A stretch of 64,000 nt of DNA, from the NCBI RefSeq assembly GCF_050943825.1, contig NZ_JBMNPX010000009.1, forward strand, positions 41,770-105,769, in the 5' to 3' direction. Both the position numbers and the translations under genes were made by a program. This DNA is from Pseudoflavonifractor sp050943825 (GTDB lineage Bacteria > Bacillota > Clostridia > Oscillospirales > Oscillospiraceae). Below, piece after piece: positions 16,039 through 26,207 of the stretch. The notes beneath the pieces are model-generated. The model worked only from the letters and a program-made list of their open reading frames with translations. It searched no databases and had not been told where the DNA came from. Numbering within the stretch: the first letter of the stretch is position 1; every line of letters begins with the position of its first letter.

Positions 16039-16983
16039 ATGAAGGAAATCATCAAGCAAGCCTCCGCCCCCAATCCGCTGCCGCCCGACGCCTTCGAGCC
16101 GCTGCCGGCATCGGAAAAGAACGCCGAGTTCATCGCAATGGAGTCCAAGACCTTCCTGCAGGACGCCTGGCGCAACTTCCGGCGCAACAAGCTGGCGCTC
16201 ATCAGCCTGTGCTTCATCATTCTCATGTGTCTGATGGCCATCTTTGTCCCCATCCTCTCCCCCTACACCTATGACGGCATGGACGGCAGCGCCCTCAACC
16301 AGCTGCCCTCCCTCCAGCACTGGTTCGGCACCGACAAGTTCGGCCGGGATATCTTTGTGCGCGTCATGTTCGGCGCCCGCATCTCCCTGGCCGTGGGCTT
16401 TGCCGCCGCCGGCATCAACATGGTCATCGGCATTGTCTACGGCGGCATCGCCGGATATGTGGGCGGCAAGGCCGACCTCATCATGATGCGGGTGGTGGAC
16501 ATGCTCTACTCCATCCCCAACCTGCTGTACATCATCCTGATCATGCTCATCTTCGGCAGCAACATGTTCTCCGTGCTGCTGGGCATCTGTATCTCCTCCT
16601 GGGTAGGCATGGCCCGTCTGGTGCGGACCCAGGTCATGTCCCTGAAGGAGCAGGAGTTCTCCCTGGCCGCCTTTGTCATGGGCGCCAGCAAGTCCAGAAT
16701 CCTGTTCAAGCACCTGATCATCAACTCCATCGGCCCCATCATCGTCTCCCTGACCCTGATGGTCCCGTCGGCCATCTTCCAGGAGTCCTTCCTGGGCTTC
16801 GTGGGCATCGGCATCTCCGCCCCCATGTCCAGCTGGGGCACCCTGGCCAACGACGCCCGGCTGGTCATCAACAGCTATCCGCTGCAGATTGTGTGGCCGG
16901 TGCTGTCCATCTGTCTGACCATGCTGGCCCTGAACTTCCTGGGCGACGGCCTGGGCGAGGCCCTGGACCCCAAGAAACGGTAG
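16039..16983 (+). CDS. Peptide ABC transporter permease, DppC/OppC type
   Basis: A 314-residue permease with the long cytoplasmic N-terminus of the OppC group (about 50 residues before ALISLCFIILMCLMAIFVPI), then the extracytoplasmic segment HWFGTDKFGRDIFVRVMFGARISL, which is the group's hallmark. The coupling loop appears as KEQEFSLAAFVMGASKSRILFKH. Two starts are possible: GTG 16030 or ATG 16039. The latter has AGGTGA 7 nt upstream and is preferred. It pairs with the DppB-type permease. Confidence 0.92.
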   Translation: MKEIIKQASAPNPLPPDAFEPLPASEKNAEFIAMESKTFLQDAWRNFRRNKLALISLCFIILMCLMAIFVPILSPYTYDGMDGSALNQLPSLQHWFGTDKFGRDIFVRVMFGARISLAVGFAAAGINMVIGIVYGGIAGYVGGKADLIMMRVVDMLYSIPNLLYIILIMLIFGSNMFSVLLGICISSWVGMARLVRTQVMSLKEQEFSLAAFVMGASKSRILFKHLIINSIGPIIVSLTLMVPSAIFQESFLGFVGIGISAPMSSWGTLANDARLVINSYPLQIVWPVLSICLTMLALNFLGDGLGEALDPKKR

Positions 16984-16992
16984 GTGAATGTC

Positions 16993-17987
16993 ATGTCTGT
17001 TCTCAGCGTAGAGCACCTTTCAACTGAATTTTCCACCGAGCAGGGGACGGTACGCGCCGTCCGGGACGTGTCCTTTACCGTGGAAAAGGGCGAAATCCTG
17101 GGCATCGTGGGCGAGTCCGGCTCGGGCAAGAGCGTCACCATGTTCTCCATCATGGGCCTGCTGGCCGGCAACGGCACCGTTACCTCCGGCAAGGTGATGC
17201 TCGACGGCACCGACCTGTCCGTGTCCAGCTTCCCCTCCCCCAAGGAGTACGAGAAAAAGATGCAGGCCACCCGCGGCAACGAGATGGCCATGATCTTCCA
17301 GGACCCCATGACCTTCCTCAACCCGGTGCTGCGGATTGAGACCCAGCTGGTGGAGCCCATTATGAACCACACCAAACTCTCCCGGAAGGAGGCAGTGGCC
17401 CGGGCCATCGAGCTCATGCGCAAGGTTGGCATCCCCTCCCCGGAGAAGCGGATCAAGCAGTATCCCCACCAGTTCTCCGGCGGCATGCGCCAGCGCATCA
17501 TCATCGCCATCGCCCTGGCCTGCAACCCCAAGCTCATCATCGCCGACGAGCCCACCACCGCCCTGGACGTGACCATCCAGGCCCAGGTGCTGGACCTGAT
17601 TGCCGACCTGAAGGAGGAATTCAACTCCTCGGTCATCCTCATCACCCACGACCTGGGCGTGGTGGCCCAGGTGTGCGACCGGGTGCTGATTATGTACGGC
17701 GGCAAAATTGTGGAGCAGGGCACGGCGGAGGAGATCTTCTACTCCCCCAACCACCCCTACACCAAGGGACTGCTCAGCTGCGTCACCAACCCGGAGGCGG
17801 ACGACAGCGTCCTCACGCCCATCCCCGGCTCTCCCCCCGACCTGCTCAAGCCCCCCGCCGGCTGCCCCTTCCTGGACCGCTGTGAGCACGCCATGAAGAT
17901 CTGCCGGGACTACATGCCGGAGGAGACCGTATTCAGTCCCACCCACTCCAGCTGCTGCTGGCTCAATCAGAGAGAGGGGGCGAGCCA

Positions 17988-17991
<4 letters not shown>
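16993..17991 (+). CDS. Peptide ABC transporter ATP-binding protein, DppD/OppD type
   Basis: A 332-residue ATPase with Walker A GESGSGKS, Q-loop (MIFQDPM), signature FSGGMRQR, Walker B LIIADEPT and H-loop (LITHDL). The C-terminal oligopeptide-transporter extension includes a cysteine set typical of the family (GCPFLDRCEHAMKIC plus a later Cys) that binds Fe-S in some members. ATG 16993 is preferred over the in-frame GTG 16984 because of AGGTGAA upstream. All catalytic motifs are intact, unlike its partner. Confidence 0.93.
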
Positions 17992-18977
<986 letters not shown>

Positions 18978-19002
18978 AAACGCAAAAAGGAGAGAGAGAA
19001 TT

Positions 19003-20643
19003 ATGAAGAAGATCACACGACTGCTGGCCTGTGCCCTCAGCCTGGCTCTGCTGGCCGGCTGCGCGCCGTCCACCCCCAGCGAGACCGGCTCCGGCGATTC
19101 CCCCGACGGTACCCACACCTTTACCTACGGCATCTCCAGCGAGCCCGATTACCTGGACCCCGCTATCTGCATGAACTCCAACACCAGCGCCGTTCTGGCC
19201 CAGCTCTACTTCCCCCTGTTCCGCTATGATGAGCACGGCAACGTCCAGAACATGGCCTGCGAGAGCTACACCGTCAGCGACGACGGCCTGACCTACACCT
19301 TCAAGCTGGTGGAGGGCAACACCTGGAGCGACGGCCAGCCCGTCACCGCCGCCGACTATGAGTACGGCATGAAGCGCAGCATCGGCTACGGTCCTGACTC
19401 CGCCTACGCCTACCTGCTGTACAGCACCGTGGCGGGCGGCGCCGAGGCCAACGAGAACATGCTGGACGTGGCCGACATGACCGACGTGGGCATCCACGCC
19501 CTGGATGACACCACCCTGGAGATCACCCTGGCCGCCCCCTGCCCCTACTTCACCGGCCTGCTGAGCAACGTGGTGGCCTATCCCCTCCGCAGCGACTTCG
19601 CCGTGGAGCATGAGAGCACCTGGGCCAACGACCCCGCCGTGCCCACCAACGGCGCCTTCAAGCTGGAGGCCGTCCGGGACAAGGAAGAGGTGGTCATGGT
19701 AAAGAACGAGCACTATGTCTACGCCGACCAGGTCCAGACCGACACCCTGATCGCCAAGATCATCACCGATCCCCAGGCTCAGCTCTCCGCCTTCCAGACC
19801 GGCGAGCTGGATCTGGCCCTGTATGTCCCCGCCGACGTGTCCGTCAACTACGCCGATGACCCCGCCCTCATCCATCTGGACCCTGTGGTGTCCAACACCT
19901 TCCTGTGGATGAACTGCACCGGCGAAACCAACCCCGCCCTGGCCAACGCCGACGTCCGCCGCGCCCTGTCCATGGCCATTGACCGTGAGCAGCTGCTGGT
20001 CCTCATCGGCGCCAACGACACCAAGTACCCCCTCTACGGCTACGTGCCCAAGGGCATGGCCGATGCCGACGGCGGCGACTTCCGTGAGAACGCCGATGCC
20101 GACGGCCGCTACGCCGACTACGACCTGGAGCAGGCCAAGGCCCTGATGGAGTCCGCCGGATACAACGAGAACAACCGTATGCCTCTGACCATCAGCTACA
20201 TCGGCACCAGCGGCAATACCGATATCTGCGTGGCCCTTCAGGCCATGTGGAAGGAGATCTACGTGGACGTGGAGCTGAGCGCCGCCGAGCAGAAGGCCTA
20301 TGCCCAGGCCCGTAAGGCCGGCCAGTACGAGGTGGCCACCGGCTCCACCAGCGCCGACTATCTGGACCCCTTCTACTATCTGGAGCGCTGGGTGTCCTAC
20401 AACCAGTCCTACAAGCAGGTCAACGATACCACCTATGACGCCATGATCGAGGAGGCCAACGCCCAGACCGATCCCGCCAAGCGTATGGAGATGCTCCACG
20501 AGGCCGAGAAGTATCTGGTGGAGGAGAACGCCTATACCATCCCCCTGTACGGCTCCGGCGCGGTGGCTCTGATGAACACCGCTGTCTCCGGCCTCAAGCA
20601 CGATCCCACCAACTCCGTCTACTTCGACGGCCTGACTTACTGA
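19003..20643 (+). CDS. Peptide ABC transporter substrate-binding lipoprotein (family 5)
   Basis: A 546-residue lipoprotein with signal peptide MKKITRLLACALSLALLAGC and lipobox LLAGC (Cys about 20). The family 5 signature is visible as the N-terminal GISSEPDYLDPAICMNS and the TYTFKLVEGNTWSDGQPVTAADYEYGMKR stretch. The start is chosen for its signal peptide and the AAAAGGAGAGAG site. It completes the importer; peptides or peptide-like ligands are likely. Confidence 0.94.
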   Translation: MKKITRLLACALSLALLAGCAPSTPSETGSGDSPDGTHTFTYGISSEPDYLDPAICMNSNTSAVLAQLYFPLFRYDEHGNVQNMACESYTVSDDGLTYTFKLVEGNTWSDGQPVTAADYEYGMKRSIGYGPDSAYAYLLYSTVAGGAEANENMLDVADMTDVGIHALDDTTLEITLAAPCPYFTGLLSNVVAYPLRSDFAVEHESTWANDPAVPTNGAFKLEAVRDKEEVVMVKNEHYVYADQVQTDTLIAKIITDPQAQLSAFQTGELDLALYVPADVSVNYADDPALIHLDPVVSNTFLWMNCTGETNPALANADVRRALSMAIDREQLLVLIGANDTKYPLYGYVPKGMADADGGDFRENADADGRYADYDLEQAKALMESAGYNENNRMPLTISYIGTSGNTDICVALQAMWKEIYVDVELSAAEQKAYAQARKAGQYEVATGSTSADYLDPFYYLERWVSYNQSYKQVNDTTYDAMIEEANAQTDPAKRMEMLHEAEKYLVEENAYTIPLYGSGAVALMNTAVSGLKHDPTNSVYFDGLTY

Positions 20644-20653
20644 TCAGTCTGCG

Positions 20654-20687
20654 CCAAACGGCGCGCCACTTCCGGCGCGCCGTTTGG
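20654..20687. terminator. Perfect 14-bp hairpin between binding protein and aminopeptidase genes
   Basis: CCAAACGGCGCGCC pairs with GGCGCGCCGTTTGG around ACTTCC. A T-run is missing, so partial termination or 3'-end protection of the abundant binding-protein message is more likely than a full stop. It contains two AscI-like GGCGCGCC octamers as a by-product. Confidence 0.55.
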
Positions 20688-20719
20688 TTCCCCATCACGG
20701 GCTGAGGAAAGGAACCGAT

Positions 20720-21808
20720 ATGAATTGTTCAACCGAAACCCTCTCACTGATGGAGACCCTCACCCAGGCCGTCGGCGTCTCCGGTCAGGAGCGGCAGGTC
20801 TGCCGCCTGCTGGCAGACTATTATAAGGACGTATCCGACGAGATTGTCCGCGACTACAACGGCTCTCTCTTTGCCGTCAAGCGCTCCAAGGCGCCCAACC
20901 CCTTCCGGGTGATGGTGGCCGCCCACAGCGACGAGGTGGGCCTGGTGGTCCGCCAGATCCGCCCCAACGGCCTGATCCGGGCCCATGTCATCGGCGGGCT
21001 GTGGGAGGACGTGCTGCCCGGCGCCCGGGTGCGCATGCGCACCGACCAGGGCAGGGAATTCAAGGGCTGTGTCTCCGCCCTGTCCGTCAAGATTCTCCGG
21101 GAACGGATCGGCAGCGGCCGGGTACCTCTGGACCAGCTCTACCTGGACTTCGGCTTCCTCAGCGAGGAGGACGCCAGGAGCCAGGGCGTGCTGGAGGGCT
21201 GTCAGATTGTGGTGGACGGCCCCTTTGAGGTGCTCAACGGCGGTCAGAGACTGCTCTCCAAGGCCTGGGACGACCGCTTCGGCTGTATTCTGGGCGTGGA
21301 GCTGCTGCGCAGTCTGCGGGACGTGGAGCTGCCCTTTGACCTGTATGTGGGCGCCGATGTGCAGGAGGAGGTAGGCCTGCGGGGCGCCCGCACCGCCTCC
21401 AACCTGGTCAAGCCCGACCTGGCCATCATCCTGGACTGCACCGCCGCCAACGACGTGGACCGCTTTGAGCCCCCCTGCGGCGGCATCGGCCAGGGCGTCA
21501 TGGTCCGTTTCGCCGACGGCACCTATCTGCCCAACCGCACCATGTTTCTGGACTACCTGGACCTGCTCCGCAGCCGGAACATTCCCTATCAGTTCCACCA
21601 GTCCAAGGGCGGCACCGACGCCGGGTGCATCAATACCTCCGGTCTGGCCGTGCCCGCCCTCACCGCCTGCATCTGCGCCCGCAACGTCCACACCGGCAGC
21701 CTGATGATCGACGCCGGGGACTACCTCCACTGCCTGGAGGCGGTCACCGCCTTTGTCTCCCAGCTGGACCGTGAGAAGCTGGAGCGCTACCGCAACAACA
21801 ACGCATAA
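20720..21808 (+). CDS. M42-family aminopeptidase
   Basis: A 362-residue cytoplasmic metallo-aminopeptidase of the M42 (glutamyl aminopeptidase / PepA-like) family, which trims N-terminal residues from imported peptides. Metal and catalytic residues are readable: AHSDEVGLV (His69), KAWDDRFG, QEEVGLRGA (the catalytic and metal Glu pair), ILDCTA and KGGTDAG. ATG 20720 is supported by GAGGAAAGGA; the longer frame from 20684 crosses the hairpin. It follows the peptide importer and probably processes its cargo. Confidence 0.92.
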   Translation: MNCSTETLSLMETLTQAVGVSGQERQVCRLLADYYKDVSDEIVRDYNGSLFAVKRSKAPNPFRVMVAAHSDEVGLVVRQIRPNGLIRAHVIGGLWEDVLPGARVRMRTDQGREFKGCVSALSVKILRERIGSGRVPLDQLYLDFGFLSEEDARSQGVLEGCQIVVDGPFEVLNGGQRLLSKAWDDRFGCILGVELLRSLRDVELPFDLYVGADVQEEVGLRGARTASNLVKPDLAIILDCTAANDVDRFEPPCGGIGQGVMVRFADGTYLPNRTMFLDYLDLLRSRNIPYQFHQSKGGTDAGCINTSGLAVPALTACICARNVHTGSLMIDAGDYLHCLEAVTAFVSQLDREKLERYRNNNA

Positions 21809-21825
21809 GAAAGGAAGTCTTTGTT

Positions 21826-22704
21826 ATGAGTCTGGCTACCAACCGGGACAAAATCGTCCGCCAGTCCGTCATGGGCCGGGTGCACCACCCCGTCCTCACC
21901 CCCCAGAAGGTCTACCGGGTAGGCAGCGACGGCGGCGCCCGCTTCACCCCCGCCCACGGCGCCATCACCTACGACATTGAGATTGGCGACAGCTGCATGG
22001 GCCTGGTGGGCGACCACATCGAGCCCGGCGTCAGCTCCAAGAACGCCGACGACATCGAGAACCGTGCCTACACCCACCTGTCCTGCATCGGCAACGTGGC
22101 CGAGGTGGTCACCGGCAAGGCCGCCGGCGACAAGGGCTTTGTCACCGGCACCCACGGCGGCATCGACCATGTGATGATCTGGTTCTCCCAGGAGACCCTG
22201 AACAAGATGGTCTGCGACGACAAGATCCTTGTCAAGGCCTACGGCCAGGGTCTGGCCCTGGTGGATTACCCCCAGGTCAAGCTGATGAGCGTGGACCCCG
22301 ATCTCTTTGACAAGCTGAACATCCAGGAGGAGGACGGCCATCTGGTGGTGCCCGTGTCCGCCGTGATCCCCGCCTACCTCATGGGCTCCGGCCTGGGCGC
22401 CATGGAGGTCTTCGGCAGCGACTACGACATCATGACCCGCGACCCCGCCTCCCGGGCCGAGTTCCACCTGGACGACCTCCGCTTCGGCGACCTGGTGTTC
22501 ATCCAGGACCACCAGTGCTTCCACGGCCCCGACTACCTGCGGGGCTCCGGCACAGTGGGCGTGATCATCCACGGTGACTCCAACCTGGCCGGCCACGGCC
22601 CCGGCGTCACCCCCATCATGACCTGCCGTGAGCCTGTTCTGGTGCCCAAGCTGGACCGCAGCGCCAACATCGCCTTCTATCTGGGCACCAAGCAGCCCAG
22701 TTAA
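21826..22704 (+). CDS. DUF4438-like protein of unknown function
   Basis: A 292-residue soluble protein that resembles the DUF4438 family, whose function is unknown to me. It has conserved-looking glycine/histidine stretches such as GDSCMGLVGDHIEPGVS, GTHGGIDHVMIWF and VIIHGDSNLAGHGPGVT, which could bind metal or nucleotide but are not a recognised active site. It lies 17 nt after the aminopeptidase gene with AAAGGAAG before the ATG, so it is co-expressed with peptide import. A role in peptide or amino-acid metabolism is only an inference from context. Confidence 0.65.
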   Translation: MSLATNRDKIVRQSVMGRVHHPVLTPQKVYRVGSDGGARFTPAHGAITYDIEIGDSCMGLVGDHIEPGVSSKNADDIENRAYTHLSCIGNVAEVVTGKAAGDKGFVTGTHGGIDHVMIWFSQETLNKMVCDDKILVKAYGQGLALVDYPQVKLMSVDPDLFDKLNIQEEDGHLVVPVSAVIPAYLMGSGLGAMEVFGSDYDIMTRDPASRAEFHLDDLRFGDLVFIQDHQCFHGPDYLRGSGTVGVIIHGDSNLAGHGPGVTPIMTCREPVLVPKLDRSANIAFYLGTKQPS

Positions 22705-22707
22705 CCC

Positions 22708-24081
22708 ATGGATACCGTCAAGCTTGGAACCGGCAATATCCGCAGCATCTTCTTCTCCCTGGCAGGCCCGTCCATCCTGGCCCAGATCGTGACCGTCATC
22801 TACAACATGGTGGACCGGATCTACATCAGCCAGCTCCCGGACAGCCGGAGCATGATGGCCGCCATCGGCATCACCGCCCCCATCTCCCTGATCGTCACCG
22901 CCTTCACCGCCCTGCTGGGCAACGGCGGCGCCCCTCTGTGCGCCATCTGTCTGGGCCGGGGCGAGACGGAGAAGGGCGAGCGCATCATGTCCAACAGCTT
23001 CGGTGCGCTGATGGCTGTGGGCGCGGTGATTATGGCGGTGTGCCTGGCCTTCGGCGAGCCCCTGCTCTACGCCTTCGGCGCCCGGGGCGTCACCCTGGAG
23101 TACGCCCTCTCCTACCTGCGGATCTACATCTGCGGCACCTTCTTCGTCCAGATCTCCGTGGGTATGAACGCCTACATCAACACCCAGGGCTTTGCCAAAA
23201 TGGGCATGCTCACCGTGGCCACCGGCGCGCTGCTCAACGTGGTGCTGGACCCCATCATGATCTACGGCCTGCACATGGATGTGGCGGGCGCCGCCCTGGC
23301 CACCGTCATCTCCCAGGGTGTGTCCGCCGTGATGGTCATGCGCTTTCTCCTGGTAGGCGGCAGCACCCTGCGGCTGCGCTGGTCCCTCATGAAGCCCAAC
23401 TGGCCCATCCTGCGGCAGATCATGCTGCTGGGCGTATCCCCCTTTATCATGAAGCTGACCGAGAGTCTGCTGTCCATCGCCTTCAACAACCAGCTCTACC
23501 GCTTCGGCGGGGACCTGGCCGTCAGCGTGATGACCATTATGAACAGCGTCTGGCAGATGGCCCAGCTGATGACCCACGGCTTTACCGACGGCGCCCAGCC
23601 CATCCTGGGCTACAACTACGGCGCCGGAAAGCTGGACCGGGTGCGCTCTGCCTTCCGGCTGGAGCTGCTCACCTGCTGGGGCTGGACACTGCTGTGCGCC
23701 GTGGTCGTGCTGGCCTTCCCCTCCCTGTTCCTGCGGATATTCAACGCCGACGCGGAGACCATGGTTGCCGGTCCGGCCATGCTGCGGGTGTACTTCTTCG
23801 GCATGATCTGTTACGGAGCCTTCAACGCCTGCCAGCAGGCCTACATCGCCCTGGGCAACGCCAAGAGCTCCCTGTTCTTTGCCGTGTTCCGCAAGGTCAT
23901 TCTCCTCATCCCCCTGATTTACCTCTTCCCCGCCCTCTTCCAGGGCGACAAGGTGCTGGCTGTACTGGCCGCAGAGCCGGTGGCGGACATTGTCTCCACC
24001 GCCGTGGGCGGCGCCTGCTTCTTCTCCTTTTACCGCAAAAAGCTCAGTACCCAGCCTGCTGCCCCCGGGAAGCCGGTATGA
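22708..24081 (+). CDS. MATE-family efflux transporter
   Basis: A 457-residue protein with twelve membrane segments in two MatE repeats, starting SIFFSLAGPSILAQIVTVIYNMVDRIYI, which is the family's opening motif. The repeat is seen again as QIMLLGVSPFIMKLTESLL. It begins 4 nt after the DUF4438-like gene and so closes the peptide operon before a strong terminator. Such exporters use Na+ or H+ gradients; the substrate is unknown. Export of a product of peptide breakdown is a possible reason for the linkage. Confidence 0.9.
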   Translation: MDTVKLGTGNIRSIFFSLAGPSILAQIVTVIYNMVDRIYISQLPDSRSMMAAIGITAPISLIVTAFTALLGNGGAPLCAICLGRGETEKGERIMSNSFGALMAVGAVIMAVCLAFGEPLLYAFGARGVTLEYALSYLRIYICGTFFVQISVGMNAYINTQGFAKMGMLTVATGALLNVVLDPIMIYGLHMDVAGAALATVISQGVSAVMVMRFLLVGGSTLRLRWSLMKPNWPILRQIMLLGVSPFIMKLTESLLSIAFNNQLYRFGGDLAVSVMTIMNSVWQMAQLMTHGFTDGAQPILGYNYGAGKLDRVRSAFRLELLTCWGWTLLCAVVVLAFPSLFLRIFNADAETMVAGPAMLRVYFFGMICYGAFNACQQAYIALGNAKSSLFFAVFRKVILLIPLIYLFPALFQGDKVLAVLAAEPVADIVSTAVGGACFFSFYRKKLSTQPAAPGKPV

Positions 24082-24092
24082 ACACACAAAAA

Positions 24093-24131
24093 GCACCCCT
24101 GAACCCAATCGGTTCAGGGGCGCTTCTTTTT
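24093..24131. terminator. Bidirectional intrinsic terminator
   Basis: CCCCTGAACC (24096-24105) pairs with GGTTCAGGGG (24111-24120) around CAATC, flanked by an A-run and a T-run. It separates the MATE gene from the convergent RpiR gene. Confidence 0.9.
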
Positions 24132-24140
24132 ATCCGATTT

Positions 24141-24947
24141 CTATGGTTTTCCGCTTTTCTGCCCTCTGCCGGGCTCCTCCTCCGCCTGGGCCAGACTGCT
24201 GCCCAGAAAGACAATGAGAATCTCAATAAACACGAAATTGATGGCCTGCTGGTCCAGGAAGTAGTCCGTGGTCACCATCCGGGTTGTGGGGAGCACCACC
24301 TGATAGGTGGCGTAGGGTGCCATCTGACTGTCCCGGTGCATGGTGATCAGCACCGTGGTCACGCCCTGCTGGAAGGAGGAGCGGATAGCCTCCCGGATCA
24401 CAGGCGTCTCACCGCTGACGGAGAAGTAGATATGCACGTCTCCCGCCCTGCCTGCGGCGGACAGGTCCCGCACCAGCACCGCCTCGGTCACCGCCTCGGC
24501 GTCAAAATTCAGCGTGTGGAAGTGGTGGCGCAGCTGCTGGGCGCTGTATCCGTTGCGGTTCATGCCAAAAATCTTCACCCGGCGGGCGTGGATAATCTGC
24601 TGGGCAATCTCCCCCATCCGGCTGTCATCCACGCATTCGGAGATTTTCCGCACCGCCGTCTCATAGTAGGAGGCCACCTGCTGAACCCGGTTGGCGCTCT
24701 CCTCCTGTGTGACCAGTCCGGCGTGTACAAACAGAGAGAAGTCATACCGGAACTCTGTAAAGCCGGAGTAGCCCAGCTTCTGCGTAAAGCGCAGCACTGC
24801 TGAGCGGGACGCGCCGCACAGCTCCGCCAGCTCGGCAATGTTTACCCGCACCGTTTCCGCCTGGTGCGCAAGCACATAGTCGGAAATTTTCCGCTCTGTA
24901 TTGGTCAGCCTGGAGGAGTGGTACTCCAAACGCTCCAAAAAGTTCAC
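24141..24947 (-). CDS. RpiR/MurR-family transcriptional regulator
   Basis: A 268-residue regulator with an N-terminal HTH_6 domain (ERLEYHSSRLTNTERKISDY, then IAELAELCGASRSAVLRFTQKLGY) and a C-terminal SIS domain (about 105-240) that binds phosphosugars in relatives. The GTG at 24947 fits the usual family start; an upstream in-frame ATG at 25072 would add about 42 residues of low conservation and lie almost at the transcription start. It is transcribed alone, convergent with the peptide operon. GAAA-CTTT operators at the MurNAc locus (61824-61917) are possible targets, but this is speculation. Confidence 0.85.
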   Translation of the reverse strand: MNFLERLEYHSSRLTNTERKISDYVLAHQAETVRVNIAELAELCGASRSAVLRFTQKLGYSGFTEFRYDFSLFVHAGLVTQEESANRVQQVASYYETAVRKISECVDDSRMGEIAQQIIHARRVKIFGMNRNGYSAQQLRHHFHTLNFDAEAVTEAVLVRDLSAAGRAGDVHIYFSVSGETPVIREAIRSSFQQGVTTVLITMHRDSQMAPYATYQVVLPTTRMVTTDYFLDQQAINFVFIEILIVFLGSSLAQAEEEPGRGQKSGKP

Positions 24948-25080
24948 TGTTTCGCCCCCGTCCCCATTGCTCAGGCAGCTTTTTCCGCCCTTCCCCCGGC
25001 CTTTTGCGGAGAAAGGGTCCTCTGTCAGTGGTTTTTCTGCCGTCGGAGCGTCCTTGCTCCGGGCTGTCTGCATTTGTTTT

Positions 25081-25109
25081 ATTATACCAACCGCCGGAGC
25101 TCTTTGCAA
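25081..25109 (-). promoter_or_regulatory. Sigma-A promoter of the RpiR gene
   Basis: On the minus strand TTGCAA (25104-25109), 17 nt, TATAAT (25081-25086). The predicted transcript starts near 25074, giving about 125 nt of leader to the GTG start. Confidence 0.7.
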
Positions 25110-25134
25110 CCAAAGGGGCGGCGGGTTTTTCTCC

Positions 25135-26058
25135 TCATTCCGCCGGATAGGCGGGGATGGGGTGGAGGGCATAGTACCGCTGGGCGTACTGGAGCAGCCG
25201 GGCGGGCAGGTCGTCCTCACCGCAGTAGAGGGGTACGCAGCCGCAGAGGTAGCCCTCGCAGGGCAGAATCAGCCGCCGGATGCGGACGTCCGGGTTGGTC
25301 ACCCGCAGAGCCATGGCCGAGTTCAGTGTGGCCACTCCGATATTCTCCGCCATAGTGTTGATAATGTCCAGATTATGGCTGGAGGCCAGGGAGATCCGGG
25401 GGTGGATCTGGGTGAGGACGCAGCAGTAGTCAAAAAACTGCCGCATGGCATTTTCCGGCGATCCGGTGATGAGGGCCTCCCCAGCCAGGGCCCGGAACTC
25501 CAGCGGCCCCTCCTCCGCCGCCAGAGGGTGGGTCTTGTGCATGGCGGCGTACATGTGGTCGGTAACAATGCGGCTGGTGCGGAACAGGTTCTCCGGAAAG
25601 GGGTTGATGAGAAAGGCCACGTCCAGCCGGTTGTGGAGCAGCTTCTGGATGCACTGCTCCTTGGACCACTCCTGGATCTCCACCTGCACCTCCGGGTGGC
25701 GCCGCTGGTACTCCAGCAGGTAATCCGCCCCGCCGCCGCTGGCAATGCCGTAGGCAAAGCCGATACACAGCTTCTGCCGCTCTCCCTTCCCCGTCCCCAG
25801 CGCCTGCTGAGACGCCCGGTAGAGCTCCAGAATCTGCCGGTAATAGGGGTAGAGACGATGGGCCGCCTCGGTGGGCTGGGCGCCCATGCGGCTGCGGTCA
25901 AAGAGGGTCTGCCCCACCTCCGCCTCCAGAGCCCGGATCTGTCTGCTGAGGCCCTGCTGGGTGATGAACAGGGTCCGGCTGGCCCGGGAAAAGCTTCTGG
26001 CCTCATACAGGGAGAGAAATGCCTCAATTACCTTCATCTGCACTGTCTGTCCCCCCAT
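25135..26058 (-). CDS. LysR-family transcriptional regulator
   Basis: A 307-residue regulator with the N-terminal winged HTH (MKVIEAFLSLYEARSFSRAS, then ITQQGLSRQIRALEAEVGQTLFDR) and a C-terminal effector domain of the periplasmic-binding fold. The real start may be the second in-frame ATG (26037), since family members usually begin MK..AF. It is divergent from the hypB-led redox operon with a 149-bp shared control region, the classic layout for LysR control of the neighbour. The effector is unknown and may be the substrate of that operon. Confidence 0.88.
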   Translation of the reverse strand: MGGQTVQMKVIEAFLSLYEARSFSRASRTLFITQQGLSRQIRALEAEVGQTLFDRSRMGAQPTEAAHRLYPYYRQILELYRASQQALGTGKGERQKLCIGFAYGIASGGGADYLLEYQRRHPEVQVEIQEWSKEQCIQKLLHNRLDVAFLINPFPENLFRTSRIVTDHMYAAMHKTHPLAAEEGPLEFRALAGEALITGSPENAMRQFFDYCCVLTQIHPRISLASSHNLDIINTMAENIGVATLNSAMALRVTNPDVRIRRLILPCEGYLCGCVPLYCGEDDLPARLLQYAQRYYALHPIPAYPAE

Positions 26059-26084
26059 TTTCGTCCTGTCGAATCTTTGATTTC

Positions 26085-26113
26085 ACTATACAATATTTTG
26101 TTGTGGACTGCAA
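26085..26113 (-). promoter_or_regulatory. Candidate promoter of the lysR gene
   Basis: Minus strand TTGCAG (26108-26113), 17 nt, TATAGT (26085-26090). The -35 lies inside the candidate LysR box at 26100-26114, consistent with autorepression. Confidence 0.6.
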
Positions 26114-26114
26114 C
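26100..26114. promoter_or_regulatory. Candidate LysR box (T-N11-A)
   Basis: GTTG-N7-CAAC forms a short dyad that also satisfies T-N11-A. It lies 14 nt upstream of the -35 of the redox operon promoter and overlaps the lysR -35. Confidence 0.45.
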
Positions 26115-26127
26115 GACAAGTTGTTTA

Positions 26128-26156
26128 TTTACGGTCTCAGGAGCAGCTGATACAAT
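26128..26156 (+). promoter_or_regulatory. Candidate promoter of the hypB-flavoprotein operon
   Basis: TTTACG (26128-26133), 17 nt, TACAAT (26151-26156). Both hexamers are imperfect, as expected for a promoter needing LysR activation. The leader to the hypB ATG is about 45 nt and contains GGAGGAGG. Confidence 0.5.
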
Positions 26157-26207
26157 CTATGTAGATAATTTCACAATCTCTGCCGGAATGGAGGAGGCGT
26201 TGCCGCA

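Noticed and set aside
20661..20680. Mobile-element end or att site at the GGCGCGCC palindrome
   Set aside because: It is a simple intergenic hairpin with no flanking duplication, transposase or integrase.
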